A stretch of DNA of 64,000 nucleotides, taken from positions 145,496-209,495 of the forward strand of contig NZ_JAGUCN010000007.1 of assembly GCF_018271975.1 (NCBI RefSeq), in the 5' to 3' direction. The notes under the pieces are model-generated. The model saw nothing but the letters and a program-made list of their open reading frames with translations. It had not been told where the DNA came from and ran no database searches. Source of the DNA: Carboxylicivirga mesophila (GTDB lineage Bacteria > Bacteroidota > Bacteroidia > Bacteroidales > Marinilabiliaceae). Shown here one piece after another: positions 45,087-53,234 of this stretch. Every line of letters starts with the position of its first letter. The first letter of the stretch is position 1. A program made the position numbers and the translations under genes.

Positions 45087-47888
45087 ATGCGAAATAAACT
45101 AGGTATATTATTAGTACTTTTACTGGGTTTGACATCCGTATTATTTAGTCAGCAAAAACCCAATATCATCATCATACTGGCCGACGATCTTGGCAATGCC
45201 GACGTGGGTTATAACAATCAGCAAAGTGAAATAGCCACACCCAATATCGACGCATTGGTGAATAATGGCGTGAAGTTCACAGCCGGCTATGTTACGGCTC
45301 CTGTTTGCGGACCATCAAGGGCCGGGTTACTGACCGGTGTATACCAGCAACGTTTCGGCTTTGATGATAATCCGGGCCCCTTCAGGGCTGCACCAAACGT
45401 TATTCCGGGTATTCCCACAACTCAGAAAACGATTGCCGAATATTTAAAACCTTTGGGCTACACTACATCATGTATTGGTAAATGGCATGTGGGAGGAGAA
45501 GAAAGTGATGCTCTTTTGCCTACCAACAGGGGATTTGATGAGTTTTTTGGATTTTTAGGTGGTGCATCCAGCTATTTTCCGGGGAGTAATGATAAAGAAA
45601 CGTTATTGCGAGGCACGGTTCCGGTTGATAATGAACCTGATTATCTGACTGATGCCATTGCCAGGGAAGCTAATGATTTTATTATCAGAAATCAGGACAA
45701 TCCATTCATGATGTATATAGCGTTTAATGCTGTACATGGTCCTTTACAGGCACCACAGGAACTGATTGATTTGTATGCTCATATTGAACCGGAAGGGCGA
45801 CGTTTGCTATGCGCCATGCAGCATTCTATGGACCTTAACATCGGAAAGATTTTGGCTAAATTAAATGAACTGAACCTTGATGAGAATACCCTGGTGTTCT
45901 TCCTGAGTGATAATGGAGGGATTCCTTCCGGCAATTTCTCATACAATGCCCCTTACAAAGGCGAAAAAGGCACCGTATATGAAGGTGGTATTCGTATTCC
46001 TTTTGCCATTAAATGGCCCGGAAGCGCATATTTGGGAATGTCATATGATAAAGCAGTTACAGCACTTGATATTATTCCTACAGCTTTGGCGGCAGCCGGT
46101 GAGGATTTGAGTAATTATCCGGACCTGGATGGCGTTGATTTGCTGCCATTTATCTCAGGGCTAAATTCAACTAACCCTCATGAGCAGATTTTCTGGCGTA
46201 TTAATGCCACAAAATGGGCAGTCAGAGATGCAGATTATAAGTTGGTTAATAACGGGGATACGGCCGATCCTATGTTATTCAAAATATCAGAAGATATTAG
46301 TTCGGAGAATGATCTTTATGCAACGATGCCTGAGAAGGCTGCTGAGTTAAAAGCCGGGTTTGATGAATGGGAGAGTGGCGTAATGGACCCGCAATGGGGC
46401 TGGCAGCCAAGTGTTGGTGATTATGTGAAGCATGCCGATGAAGATTTTGAAAAAGTTGTCAAGCTCTTTTTTAATAATATGGGTGGAGGTACTTGCGAAT
46501 ATGCGGCAAATCCGAATCCTTCAGGTATCAATACCAGTGCTAATGTGCTGAAGGTGACAGTAGCCGATCAGGCCCAGGACTGGTCGGGCGGATGGGCCAG
46601 TGTACCACGTTTTCAGAAGAAATACCGCTATGTGCACATGAAAGTGCTTAAGGAACGAACTTCACCCGTACGTTTCAAAGTCGAGGGAGACAACAACACC
46701 GGTGTTACCAGCTTAAATATAAATCAATACACAAATGTTGGTGAGTGGCAGGATCTGGTTTTTGATCTGGACTTCTACAATGCCGTTGTAAAAATCAATA
46801 TTCAGCCTGACTTTGTGGTGGGGTCAGAAACGGTTGTGTACATCGATGATATATGGTTTAGCGATGACCCGACACCAAGGGGTGCACCCTTTTCGGAAAC
46901 TATACCAGTTGGACTTTCTGCTACCGATATTACCAATAATACTGCCACGTTTAGCTGGAACCCTGTGTCGGAGGCTGTAGCCTATCGAGTTTACATGGAT
47001 GGAGAACTTTATCAGGAGGTAAATACCAATACCATTGCTTTAACTAATCTGCAAAGTAACGGCTCATATGAGCTGTATGTGGTAGCCGTGAACAGCCAGA
47101 ATGAATTATCGGCAAGCAGTGATGCTTTTTCACTGATGATGCCTGAGTATAGCTACATTATTTGCGACTTTGACACTAAAACAGGTGATTTCAGAGAATT
47201 GGGCCAGCTGCCATTTGAGATAACAAGTAATCCTGATAAGACCGGTATTAACACTAGTAACAATGTACTGAAGATTCAGCGCTTATCTGGTAATACCACT
47301 AACTGGGCCGGTGTGTGGGGACCTGTTAATGAATTTAACTGCCAATTGCGGTATGTTCACATGATGGTGTATAAAGAACGGATTACGCCGGTAAAAGTAA
47401 AGTTTGAGGGCAGTGCAACCATGGTACAGGAGAGCATGAGTCCGCAAACCGTAACGGGGCAATGGGAAGACCTGGTGTTTGACTTTGGTGCACATAATGC
47501 AAGCGTAAACAAAGTGATTTTGCAGCCCGATTTTATTGCTGACGGCATAGAGCAGGTAATGTATGTGGATGAAATAATCATGAGCAACGATCCAGAGCCG
47601 CGACAGGGCATAAGTACTTCCATTAGTCAGGATGCAGAAAAACAAGCTGATTTCCTTGTTTATCCATTACCTGTTGAAAGCACTCTATATTTTAAAAATG
47701 CTGGCATGATAGAAAGTGATGTGATGATATATAACATCAACGGTGTACCGATTTTAAAAGCTAATCAAAACTCCTTAAACGGAGGTGTTGATACACAATC
47801 GCTGCCGGCAGGAATATATATACTAAGCTGTCAATACAATGGACAACAGATAAGTCGCAAAATTGTCAAGACAGGTAAAGGATTCTAG
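45087..47888 (+). CDS. Multidomain sulfatase with duplicated module, FN3 and T9SS sorting domain
   Basis: A 933-residue secreted sulfatase. Signal peptide (~1-22), S1 catalytic domain (~24-440) with formylglycine Cys C74 in CGPSRAGLLTGVY, ILADDLGNADVGY and FFLSDNGG. Then an unknown ~135-residue beta module (~450-600), an FN3 domain (~610-685), a second copy of the module (~688-835), and a C-terminal type IX sorting domain (~853-933; FLVYPLPVESTLYF, MIYNINGVPIL, LPAGIYILSCQYNGQQISRKIVKTGKG). The sorting domain predicts T9SS export and surface anchoring or release. The modules probably bind glycan. Its catalytic part is close to the preceding sulfatase, suggesting tandem duplication. Confidence 0.93.
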   Translation: MRNKLGILLVLLLGLTSVLFSQQKPNIIIILADDLGNADVGYNNQQSEIATPNIDALVNNGVKFTAGYVTAPVCGPSRAGLLTGVYQQRFGFDDNPGPFRAAPNVIPGIPTTQKTIAEYLKPLGYTTSCIGKWHVGGEESDALLPTNRGFDEFFGFLGGASSYFPGSNDKETLLRGTVPVDNEPDYLTDAIAREANDFIIRNQDNPFMMYIAFNAVHGPLQAPQELIDLYAHIEPEGRRLLCAMQHSMDLNIGKILAKLNELNLDENTLVFFLSDNGGIPSGNFSYNAPYKGEKGTVYEGGIRIPFAIKWPGSAYLGMSYDKAVTALDIIPTALAAAGEDLSNYPDLDGVDLLPFISGLNSTNPHEQIFWRINATKWAVRDADYKLVNNGDTADPMLFKISEDISSENDLYATMPEKAAELKAGFDEWESGVMDPQWGWQPSVGDYVKHADEDFEKVVKLFFNNMGGGTCEYAANPNPSGINTSANVLKVTVADQAQDWSGGWASVPRFQKKYRYVHMKVLKERTSPVRFKVEGDNNTGVTSLNINQYTNVGEWQDLVFDLDFYNAVVKINIQPDFVVGSETVVYIDDIWFSDDPTPRGAPFSETIPVGLSATDITNNTATFSWNPVSEAVAYRVYMDGELYQEVNTNTIALTNLQSNGSYELYVVAVNSQNELSASSDAFSLMMPEYSYIICDFDTKTGDFRELGQLPFEITSNPDKTGINTSNNVLKIQRLSGNTTNWAGVWGPVNEFNCQLRYVHMMVYKERITPVKVKFEGSATMVQESMSPQTVTGQWEDLVFDFGAHNASVNKVILQPDFIADGIEQVMYVDEIIMSNDPEPRQGISTSISQDAEKQADFLVYPLPVESTLYFKNAGMIESDVMIYNINGVPILKANQNSLNGGVDTQSLPAGIYILSCQYNGQQISRKIVKTGKGF

Positions 47889-47927
47889 AACTTACTGTTC
47901 CCTTATTCATAAAACTAATCAGGCAGA

Positions 47928-47960
47928 GTGCATAGTACCTTCAAGCAAGGTGCTATGCAC
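47928..47960 (+). terminator. Strong hairpin between second and third sulfatase genes
   Basis: GTGCATAGTACCTT (47928-47941) pairs with AAGGTGCTATGCAC (47947-47960): 14 bp with one wobble and a 5-nt loop. Not followed by T's, so either a Rho-type or processing structure, or an attenuator in the middle of the PUL transcript. The 174-bp gap is the largest inside the PUL operon. Confidence 0.5.
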
Positions 47961-48062
47961 CGCTTAAAGGAAGGGAATGGAACAATCAGCTACACTGACA
48001 TTACCAAATGAATTTGAGTAATCAAACCCATCAATGATCATTGACAACCAGTAATCAAGTAC

Positions 48063-49388
48063 ATGAAAAATAAGACCATTTTACTATACTTTGTTTTTTG
48101 CTCCTTTCTTCTTCAGGCGCAAAACAAACCGAATATTGTCATTATTTACGCAGATGACATGGGCTGGGGCGATGTGGGCTACCATGGCGTTGATGATATA
48201 TTAACACCAAATATTGATGCCCTGGCGGCGAGTGGCGTTTACTTTACCCAGGCATATGTTTCGTCTTCCATTTGTTCGCCATCACGCTGTGGCCTGCTAA
48301 CAGGTGTTTATCAGCAGCGCTTTACCAACGGGCAAAACTCCAGGGATGAGGATCCGAATGTTGAGCTATTTAAGCAGCAACAAATGCTGCCGGACATTCT
48401 TAAACAGGCGGGCTACTATTCAGGAGTGATTGGTAAATGGCACCTTGGAGCCGATGAAGCACTTCGACCTAACGCACGAGGCTGGGATGAGTTCTATGGC
48501 TTTTTAAATGGATCTCATTCGTTTTATAAAGCCGAAAAGAAATTTACGCGCATTCGAGAATACTGGCCCATCTTCCGCAATAACGAAATGGTGGACTACG
48601 AAGGGTATACTACGGAGGTATTTACCGATGAGGCTATTGATTTTATAACGCGTAATCATCCATCAAAAACAGGTGAACCATTCTGTCTGTACCTGGCTTA
48701 TAATGCCGTGCATTTCCCATGGGAGGTGCCGGATAAATATATCCAGCGTGTATCACATATCAAAAGCCGACAGCGTCGCCTGTTTGCTGGCATGGTATTG
48801 GCCATGGACGATGGTGTTGGTAAAGTAATTGATGAGTTGGATAAACAGGGCTTATCGGACAATACCATTGTGTTCTTCATCAGCGATAATGGCTCACCAC
48901 AAGGACAGATGGGCAATATGTCTTCAACAGGTCCATTTCGTGGCTGGAAAGGAGATTGCCTGGAAGGTGGTATCCGGGTGCCATACATCATTAAGTGGCC
49001 GGGACAAATTAAGCCGGGTTCACGTTATGATTATCCGGTGATTAATCTGGATGTGTTGCCAACCATCGCGTCATTTATCAAGCTGAAAAAGATATCTAAA
49101 TACCAGTTCGATGGCGTTGATCTTTTGCCTTATGTAAAAGGTGAAAAAAGTACGGAAGAACGGCCTCATGAAACCTTGTACTGGAGACGTGGCAAGGACA
49201 TGGCCATCAGACACGGTGACTGGAAACTGGTGGTAGAGGATAAAAACGCCACAACTGATACCATGCTCTTTAACATGGCTATTGATAAAGGAGAGCGCCG
49301 AAACCTTTATAATGATACACCAATGAAAGTAACAGAACTGAAACAGCTATTTGAAGAGTGGGAGAAGGGCTTGGCACCTCAGCAGTAG
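48063..49388 (+). CDS. Formylglycine-dependent sulfatase (S1 family), PUL copy 3
   Basis: A 441-residue secreted sulfatase (signal MKNKTILLYFVFCSFLLQAQ). Active-site motif CSPSRCGLLTGVY with formylglycine Cys C71; metal-site segments IYADDMGWGDVGYHG and FFISDNGSPQG. The substrate loops (KAEKKFTRIREYWPIFRNNEMVDYEGY) differ from sulfatases 1 and 2, so it probably removes sulfate from a different ring position. It follows a 174-bp gap with a strong hairpin and precedes a GH144-type gene by 39 bp. Confidence 0.92.
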   Translation: MKNKTILLYFVFCSFLLQAQNKPNIVIIYADDMGWGDVGYHGVDDILTPNIDALAASGVYFTQAYVSSSICSPSRCGLLTGVYQQRFTNGQNSRDEDPNVELFKQQQMLPDILKQAGYYSGVIGKWHLGADEALRPNARGWDEFYGFLNGSHSFYKAEKKFTRIREYWPIFRNNEMVDYEGYTTEVFTDEAIDFITRNHPSKTGEPFCLYLAYNAVHFPWEVPDKYIQRVSHIKSRQRRLFAGMVLAMDDGVGKVIDELDKQGLSDNTIVFFISDNGSPQGQMGNMSSTGPFRGWKGDCLEGGIRVPYIIKWPGQIKPGSRYDYPVINLDVLPTIASFIKLKKISKYQFDGVDLLPYVKGEKSTEERPHETLYWRRGKDMAIRHGDWKLVVEDKNATTDTMLFNMAIDKGERRNLYNDTPMKVTELKQLFEEWEKGLAPQQ

Positions 49389-49427
49389 AAAGAGCTTGAT
49401 TGAATCAATTGAGAAAAACACTATACA

Positions 49428-51614
49428 ATGAAGTACTCCATAACACTTTTGCTCATCACTCTTTTTTACCTGAGCTTAACAGGCCAGGAAAGGCAGTATG
49501 ACTATACTTTTTTTGAAAACAGCAGCCTATCAGGGCCTTACTTCTTTTCGCATGTCAGCTATGAGAAAGGTAGTTATATCAGGAATATCAGGCATAAATT
49601 ACCAGTATCTGAAACGCATTGTTTTACGCCACCCAATTCATTAGAGCTGAATTACAGCAACGGTAATGGCTCCTGGGAGGCTGCAGTAGAGTTTGAACAG
49701 CTGCGTGGACAGGATTATTTCAAAGAGGCTACTTATTTGACTTTCTGGCTATTTACCGGAGACACAAGTAATGAGTTATTGCCGCAGGTGCAACTGTGTT
49801 ATCAGGAGAAAGAACGCAGAACCGGTGCTTTGCATTCTGAAATTCGCTCCGCAAAGGTAGCGATTGGTAATTATCTAAACGGGGAAGATAAAGCAGGCTG
49901 GACTTGGGTAAAAATTCCTTTATCTGCTTTTGCACCTTTTAAGCAACTTCCAAATAGTATTATTTTTTCGAATAGCACACAGCAGGGACAAGCGCTGATA
50001 TTTATTGACCAACTGGAGTTAATTACGCCTGTTCAGGCAAATAAGGTAGCAAAGACTCCAGAGATGACAGCTAAAGCATTTGAACGACATGTTGATATTC
50101 ATTGGGATGCATCGGCTGTAGTTGGTGCCAAATATGTCAAGGTCTATCGTTCTGATGATAATTTGGGATTTAAGCCAGTTGGTATTCAGGCACCTTGGTA
50201 CGGTATCTATACCGATTTCACTGGCGAGAGTGGTAAAACTTACGCATACAAAATGACCTTACTGGACGACAACTATCAGGAATCGGATTTTTCAAACACA
50301 GTCAATGTTTCAACCCGTTCCTTCTCTGATGAAGAACTATTGGATATGGTTCAGGAAGCTTCCTTCCGGTATTATTGGAAAGGTGCTGAGGCCAACAGTG
50401 GATTGGCTCTAGAGAATATACCAGGACGGAAAGATATGATTGCAACAGGTGCTTCCGGCTTCGGAATCATGGCCATTATTGTTGGTACCGAGCGTGGTTT
50501 TATATCCCGTGAACAGGCAGCTGAGCGGCTGCTTAAAATATGTCATTTCCTGAAAGGTTGTGATACATTTCATGGTGCTGTATCACACTTTATCGATGGC
50601 CCAAGTGGTAAAGCAGAGCCCTTTTTTGGTGAGCGCGATAACGGAGGCGATTTGGTGGAAACATCCTTCTTGTTTCAGGGCTTGCTCACTGCTCGAAGCT
50701 ATTTCGATGAAAAAAATACTCGGGAAAAGGAAATTCGAAAGATAATCACCCAACTGTGGGAAGCTGTAGAGTGGGATTGGTATGATCAGCACAAGAAGGG
50801 CGATTTTTTAACCTGGCACTGGTCGCCTGATAAAGGATGGTTAATCGATCATCAGCTCATAGGATGGAACGAAACCCTGATAACCTACCTGTTGGCCATT
50901 GCATCACCAACTCATCCGGTGCCAGCCAGCATGTATTACAAAGGATGGGCCAGTCAGTCTCAAAAAGCGGCCGAATATCGCAAGGACTGGGGCCAAACAG
51001 ATGATGGGGCCAATTATACGAATGGCCACTATTACCATGGTATTCAACTACCGGTTGGGGTGTCCAACGGCGGACCATTGTTTTTTATTCATTACTCTTT
51101 CCTTGGACTCAATCCGCATTTCGTTGATGATTGTTATACTAACTACTTTGAGAATAACCGCAACATCGCTTTAATCAACTGGCGCTATTGCTCCGAAAAT
51201 CCAAAAAATCACCGGGGTTTTGGTCCTGATTTTTGGGGATTAACTGCCAGCGACGGCCCCTGGGGCTATAGAGCCATTGAGCCAAATATTGAGAACGATA
51301 ATGGTACACTGGCACCTACGGGGGCTTTGGCTTCATTCCCTTATACGCCTGAACAGTCGATGGCTGCCCTTAAAAACATGTACAGGGAGCATGGTCGTTA
51401 CCTCTGGGGTGAGTATGGCTTTAAAGATGCAGTGAATCTTCAGGAAAACTGGTGTGCAAAGATTTACATGGGACTTAACCAGGCACCGGTCGCGGTGATG
51501 ATTGAAAACTACCGTAGTGGCCTGTTGTGGAACCTCTTTATGAAGAACGAAGAGATTACCAATGCATTATATAAAATTAAAAAACTTAGTCATGAGCATA
51601 CAATTGCTGAATAA
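49428..51614 (+). CDS. GH144-type enzyme with N-terminal beta-sandwich and FN3 modules
   Basis: A 728-residue secreted enzyme (signal MKYSITLLLITLFYLSLTGQ). Residues ~25-205 look like a jelly-roll CBM (SLELNYSNGNGSWEAAVEFEQLRG ... QALIFIDQLEL); ~210-298 is FN3-like (AFERHVDIHWDASAVVGAKYVKVYRSD). The GH144-like catalytic domain (~300-720) keeps the acids D404, D408 and E411 (DNGGDLVE, with N in place of the second D) and E482 (GWNE), plus WHWSPDKGW, GPLFFIHYSFLGLNP, GLTASDGPWGYRA and APVAVMIENYRSGLLW. A divergent third paralogue, perhaps with a different chain or sulfation preference. Its 3' end overlaps the next gene by 23 bp. Confidence 0.85.
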   Translation: MKYSITLLLITLFYLSLTGQERQYDYTFFENSSLSGPYFFSHVSYEKGSYIRNIRHKLPVSETHCFTPPNSLELNYSNGNGSWEAAVEFEQLRGQDYFKEATYLTFWLFTGDTSNELLPQVQLCYQEKERRTGALHSEIRSAKVAIGNYLNGEDKAGWTWVKIPLSAFAPFKQLPNSIIFSNSTQQGQALIFIDQLELITPVQANKVAKTPEMTAKAFERHVDIHWDASAVVGAKYVKVYRSDDNLGFKPVGIQAPWYGIYTDFTGESGKTYAYKMTLLDDNYQESDFSNTVNVSTRSFSDEELLDMVQEASFRYYWKGAEANSGLALENIPGRKDMIATGASGFGIMAIIVGTERGFISREQAAERLLKICHFLKGCDTFHGAVSHFIDGPSGKAEPFFGERDNGGDLVETSFLFQGLLTARSYFDEKNTREKEIRKIITQLWEAVEWDWYDQHKKGDFLTWHWSPDKGWLIDHQLIGWNETLITYLLAIASPTHPVPASMYYKGWASQSQKAAEYRKDWGQTDDGANYTNGHYYHGIQLPVGVSNGGPLFFIHYSFLGLNPHFVDDCYTNYFENNRNIALINWRYCSENPKNHRGFGPDFWGLTASDGPWGYRAIEPNIENDNGTLAPTGALASFPYTPEQSMAALKNMYREHGRYLWGEYGFKDAVNLQENWCAKIYMGLNQAPVAVMIENYRSGLLWNLFMKNEEITNALYKIKKLSHEHTIAE

Positions 51615-53211
51615 TAAGGGTTTAATATGGTTAGTTCTGGGGCTTTTAATGGGGGCTTGCCAATCACAAACGAATGAACCTGCATTACCTAATGTGGTGT
51701 TTATCCTGGCTGATGACATTGGTTATGGTGATTTGGGATGCTATGGCGGAAAAATTCCGACACCCCACCTTGATGCATTAGCAGCTAATGGAATTCGCTT
51801 CACCGATGCCCATTCTCCGGCTGCTCTTTGTGCGCCATCGCGCTTTAGCATGCTGACCGGCAGCTATCCTTACCGTTCGTATAGTGCAGGCGGTGCCTGG
51901 AATACCAATAGCCCATCCATCTTTTCTGATCCTTATCAACATACCAAGGCAGGAAGAAAGGTGACAGTCGCTGAAATATTACAAAAGGCCGGCTACAGAA
52001 CGGCATTCTTTGGTAAATCACACCTAGGAGGCGACATCAGGGATAAGGAAGGTCAACTTATTAGGGAGCAAAATGATATCTGTAAAATGGACTTTGCGCA
52101 AGGGGTACACAACTCCATCAACGAGTATGGTTTTGATTATTCTTATTCATTACCTAGCGGGATACAGCACGAACCCTTTGCCTTCTTCGAAAATGGACAT
52201 TTCGCACCTTTTGACCCGGATAAACCGGCGGATAACAGCTCAACCCATTTATGGAATAATGGTCGCTATGAAATGGAAAATGGCACATCAGAGATTGTGG
52301 AGCATCAAAAACACGCAGGAATAGGGGATGTCGATTATAATTCCAGCCAGACTGGCATCATGATGATTAACAAAGCCAAAGCGTTTATTGATGAGCATAT
52401 TCTGTTGAATAAGCAAAGTAATGAAGCTAAGCCCTTCCTGATCTATTTTGCATCACAGGCCATTCATGTGCCGCACACGCCTCCCAATGATTTTGATGGG
52501 GATGACGATGAGCTCAATGAGCAGGTAAAAGGCATTACAGGTGGCGCTACCGGTGATTTCGTATATGAGTTGGATGTGCAGGTTGGCCACCTGATTGACA
52601 AATTGAAGCAGGAGGGTATATACGAAAACACAATCGTTTTCTTTACGAGTGATAACGGGGCTTTATGGCCGGGAGTATGTGATTTTGGCAATCCTGAGCA
52701 TGATAATAACGGACCTTTACGAGGGTATAAAGCATCTGTTTACGAAGGAGGCCACCGGGTGCCATTCATCATCAGCTGGCCCGGGCAAATCAAATCAGGC
52801 TCTGTATCTGATGAACCGGTATTGACACAAGATTGGGTGGCCACCATGTACGAGATAACCAATCAACCCATGGAAGAAGATCAGGCGATGGATTGCACTT
52901 CATTACTTCCCATACTACTTGATACTAAAGAAAATGATAAACCGCTTCATCCTTTTATTATTTACCAGGCGGGATATGCCTATGAAGGAGCCATCAGGGA
53001 AGGAAACTGGGTGTTGCTGGTCAACAGGGATCAGGAAGCAACTGAACTGTATAACCTGGAGTTAGATCTGGCACAGGCAATTAATCTTATAGCTGAGACT
53101 GAGCACCAGCATCTTATAGAACGACTGCTTAAAAAGTTCATCACCTATAATGATCATGATAATACAACCATGGAACCAAGAACGACTGAGGTATATCAAA
53201 CAAAACAGTAG
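51592..53211 (+). CDS. Sulfatase lipoprotein (S1 family), PUL copy 4
   Basis: A 539-residue lipoprotein sulfatase. The start at 51592 gives signal and lipobox LLMGAC; the frame remains open to 51562. Active-site motif CAPSRFSMLTGSYPYR with formylglycine Cys C80; ILADDIGYGDLGCYGG and FFTSDNGALW carry metal ligands. It is longer than copies 1 and 3 owing to inserts (~105-250, including NSINEYGFDYSYSLPSGIQHEPFAFFENG), resembling the arylsulfatase-A-like branch of S1, so it likely acts on a different linkage. It overlaps the upstream GH144 gene by 23 bp and precedes GH3 by 23 bp, showing tight co-transcription. Confidence 0.92.
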   Translation: MSIQLLNNKGLIWLVLGLLMGACQSQTNEPALPNVVFILADDIGYGDLGCYGGKIPTPHLDALAANGIRFTDAHSPAALCAPSRFSMLTGSYPYRSYSAGGAWNTNSPSIFSDPYQHTKAGRKVTVAEILQKAGYRTAFFGKSHLGGDIRDKEGQLIREQNDICKMDFAQGVHNSINEYGFDYSYSLPSGIQHEPFAFFENGHFAPFDPDKPADNSSTHLWNNGRYEMENGTSEIVEHQKHAGIGDVDYNSSQTGIMMINKAKAFIDEHILLNKQSNEAKPFLIYFASQAIHVPHTPPNDFDGDDDELNEQVKGITGGATGDFVYELDVQVGHLIDKLKQEGIYENTIVFFTSDNGALWPGVCDFGNPEHDNNGPLRGYKASVYEGGHRVPFIISWPGQIKSGSVSDEPVLTQDWVATMYEITNQPMEEDQAMDCTSLLPILLDTKENDKPLHPFIIYQAGYAYEGAIREGNWVLLVNRDQEATELYNLELDLAQAINLIAETEHQHLIERLLKKFITYNDHDNTTMEPRTTEVYQTKQ

Positions 53212-53234
53212 TAAATCAATAAACCGATACGATT

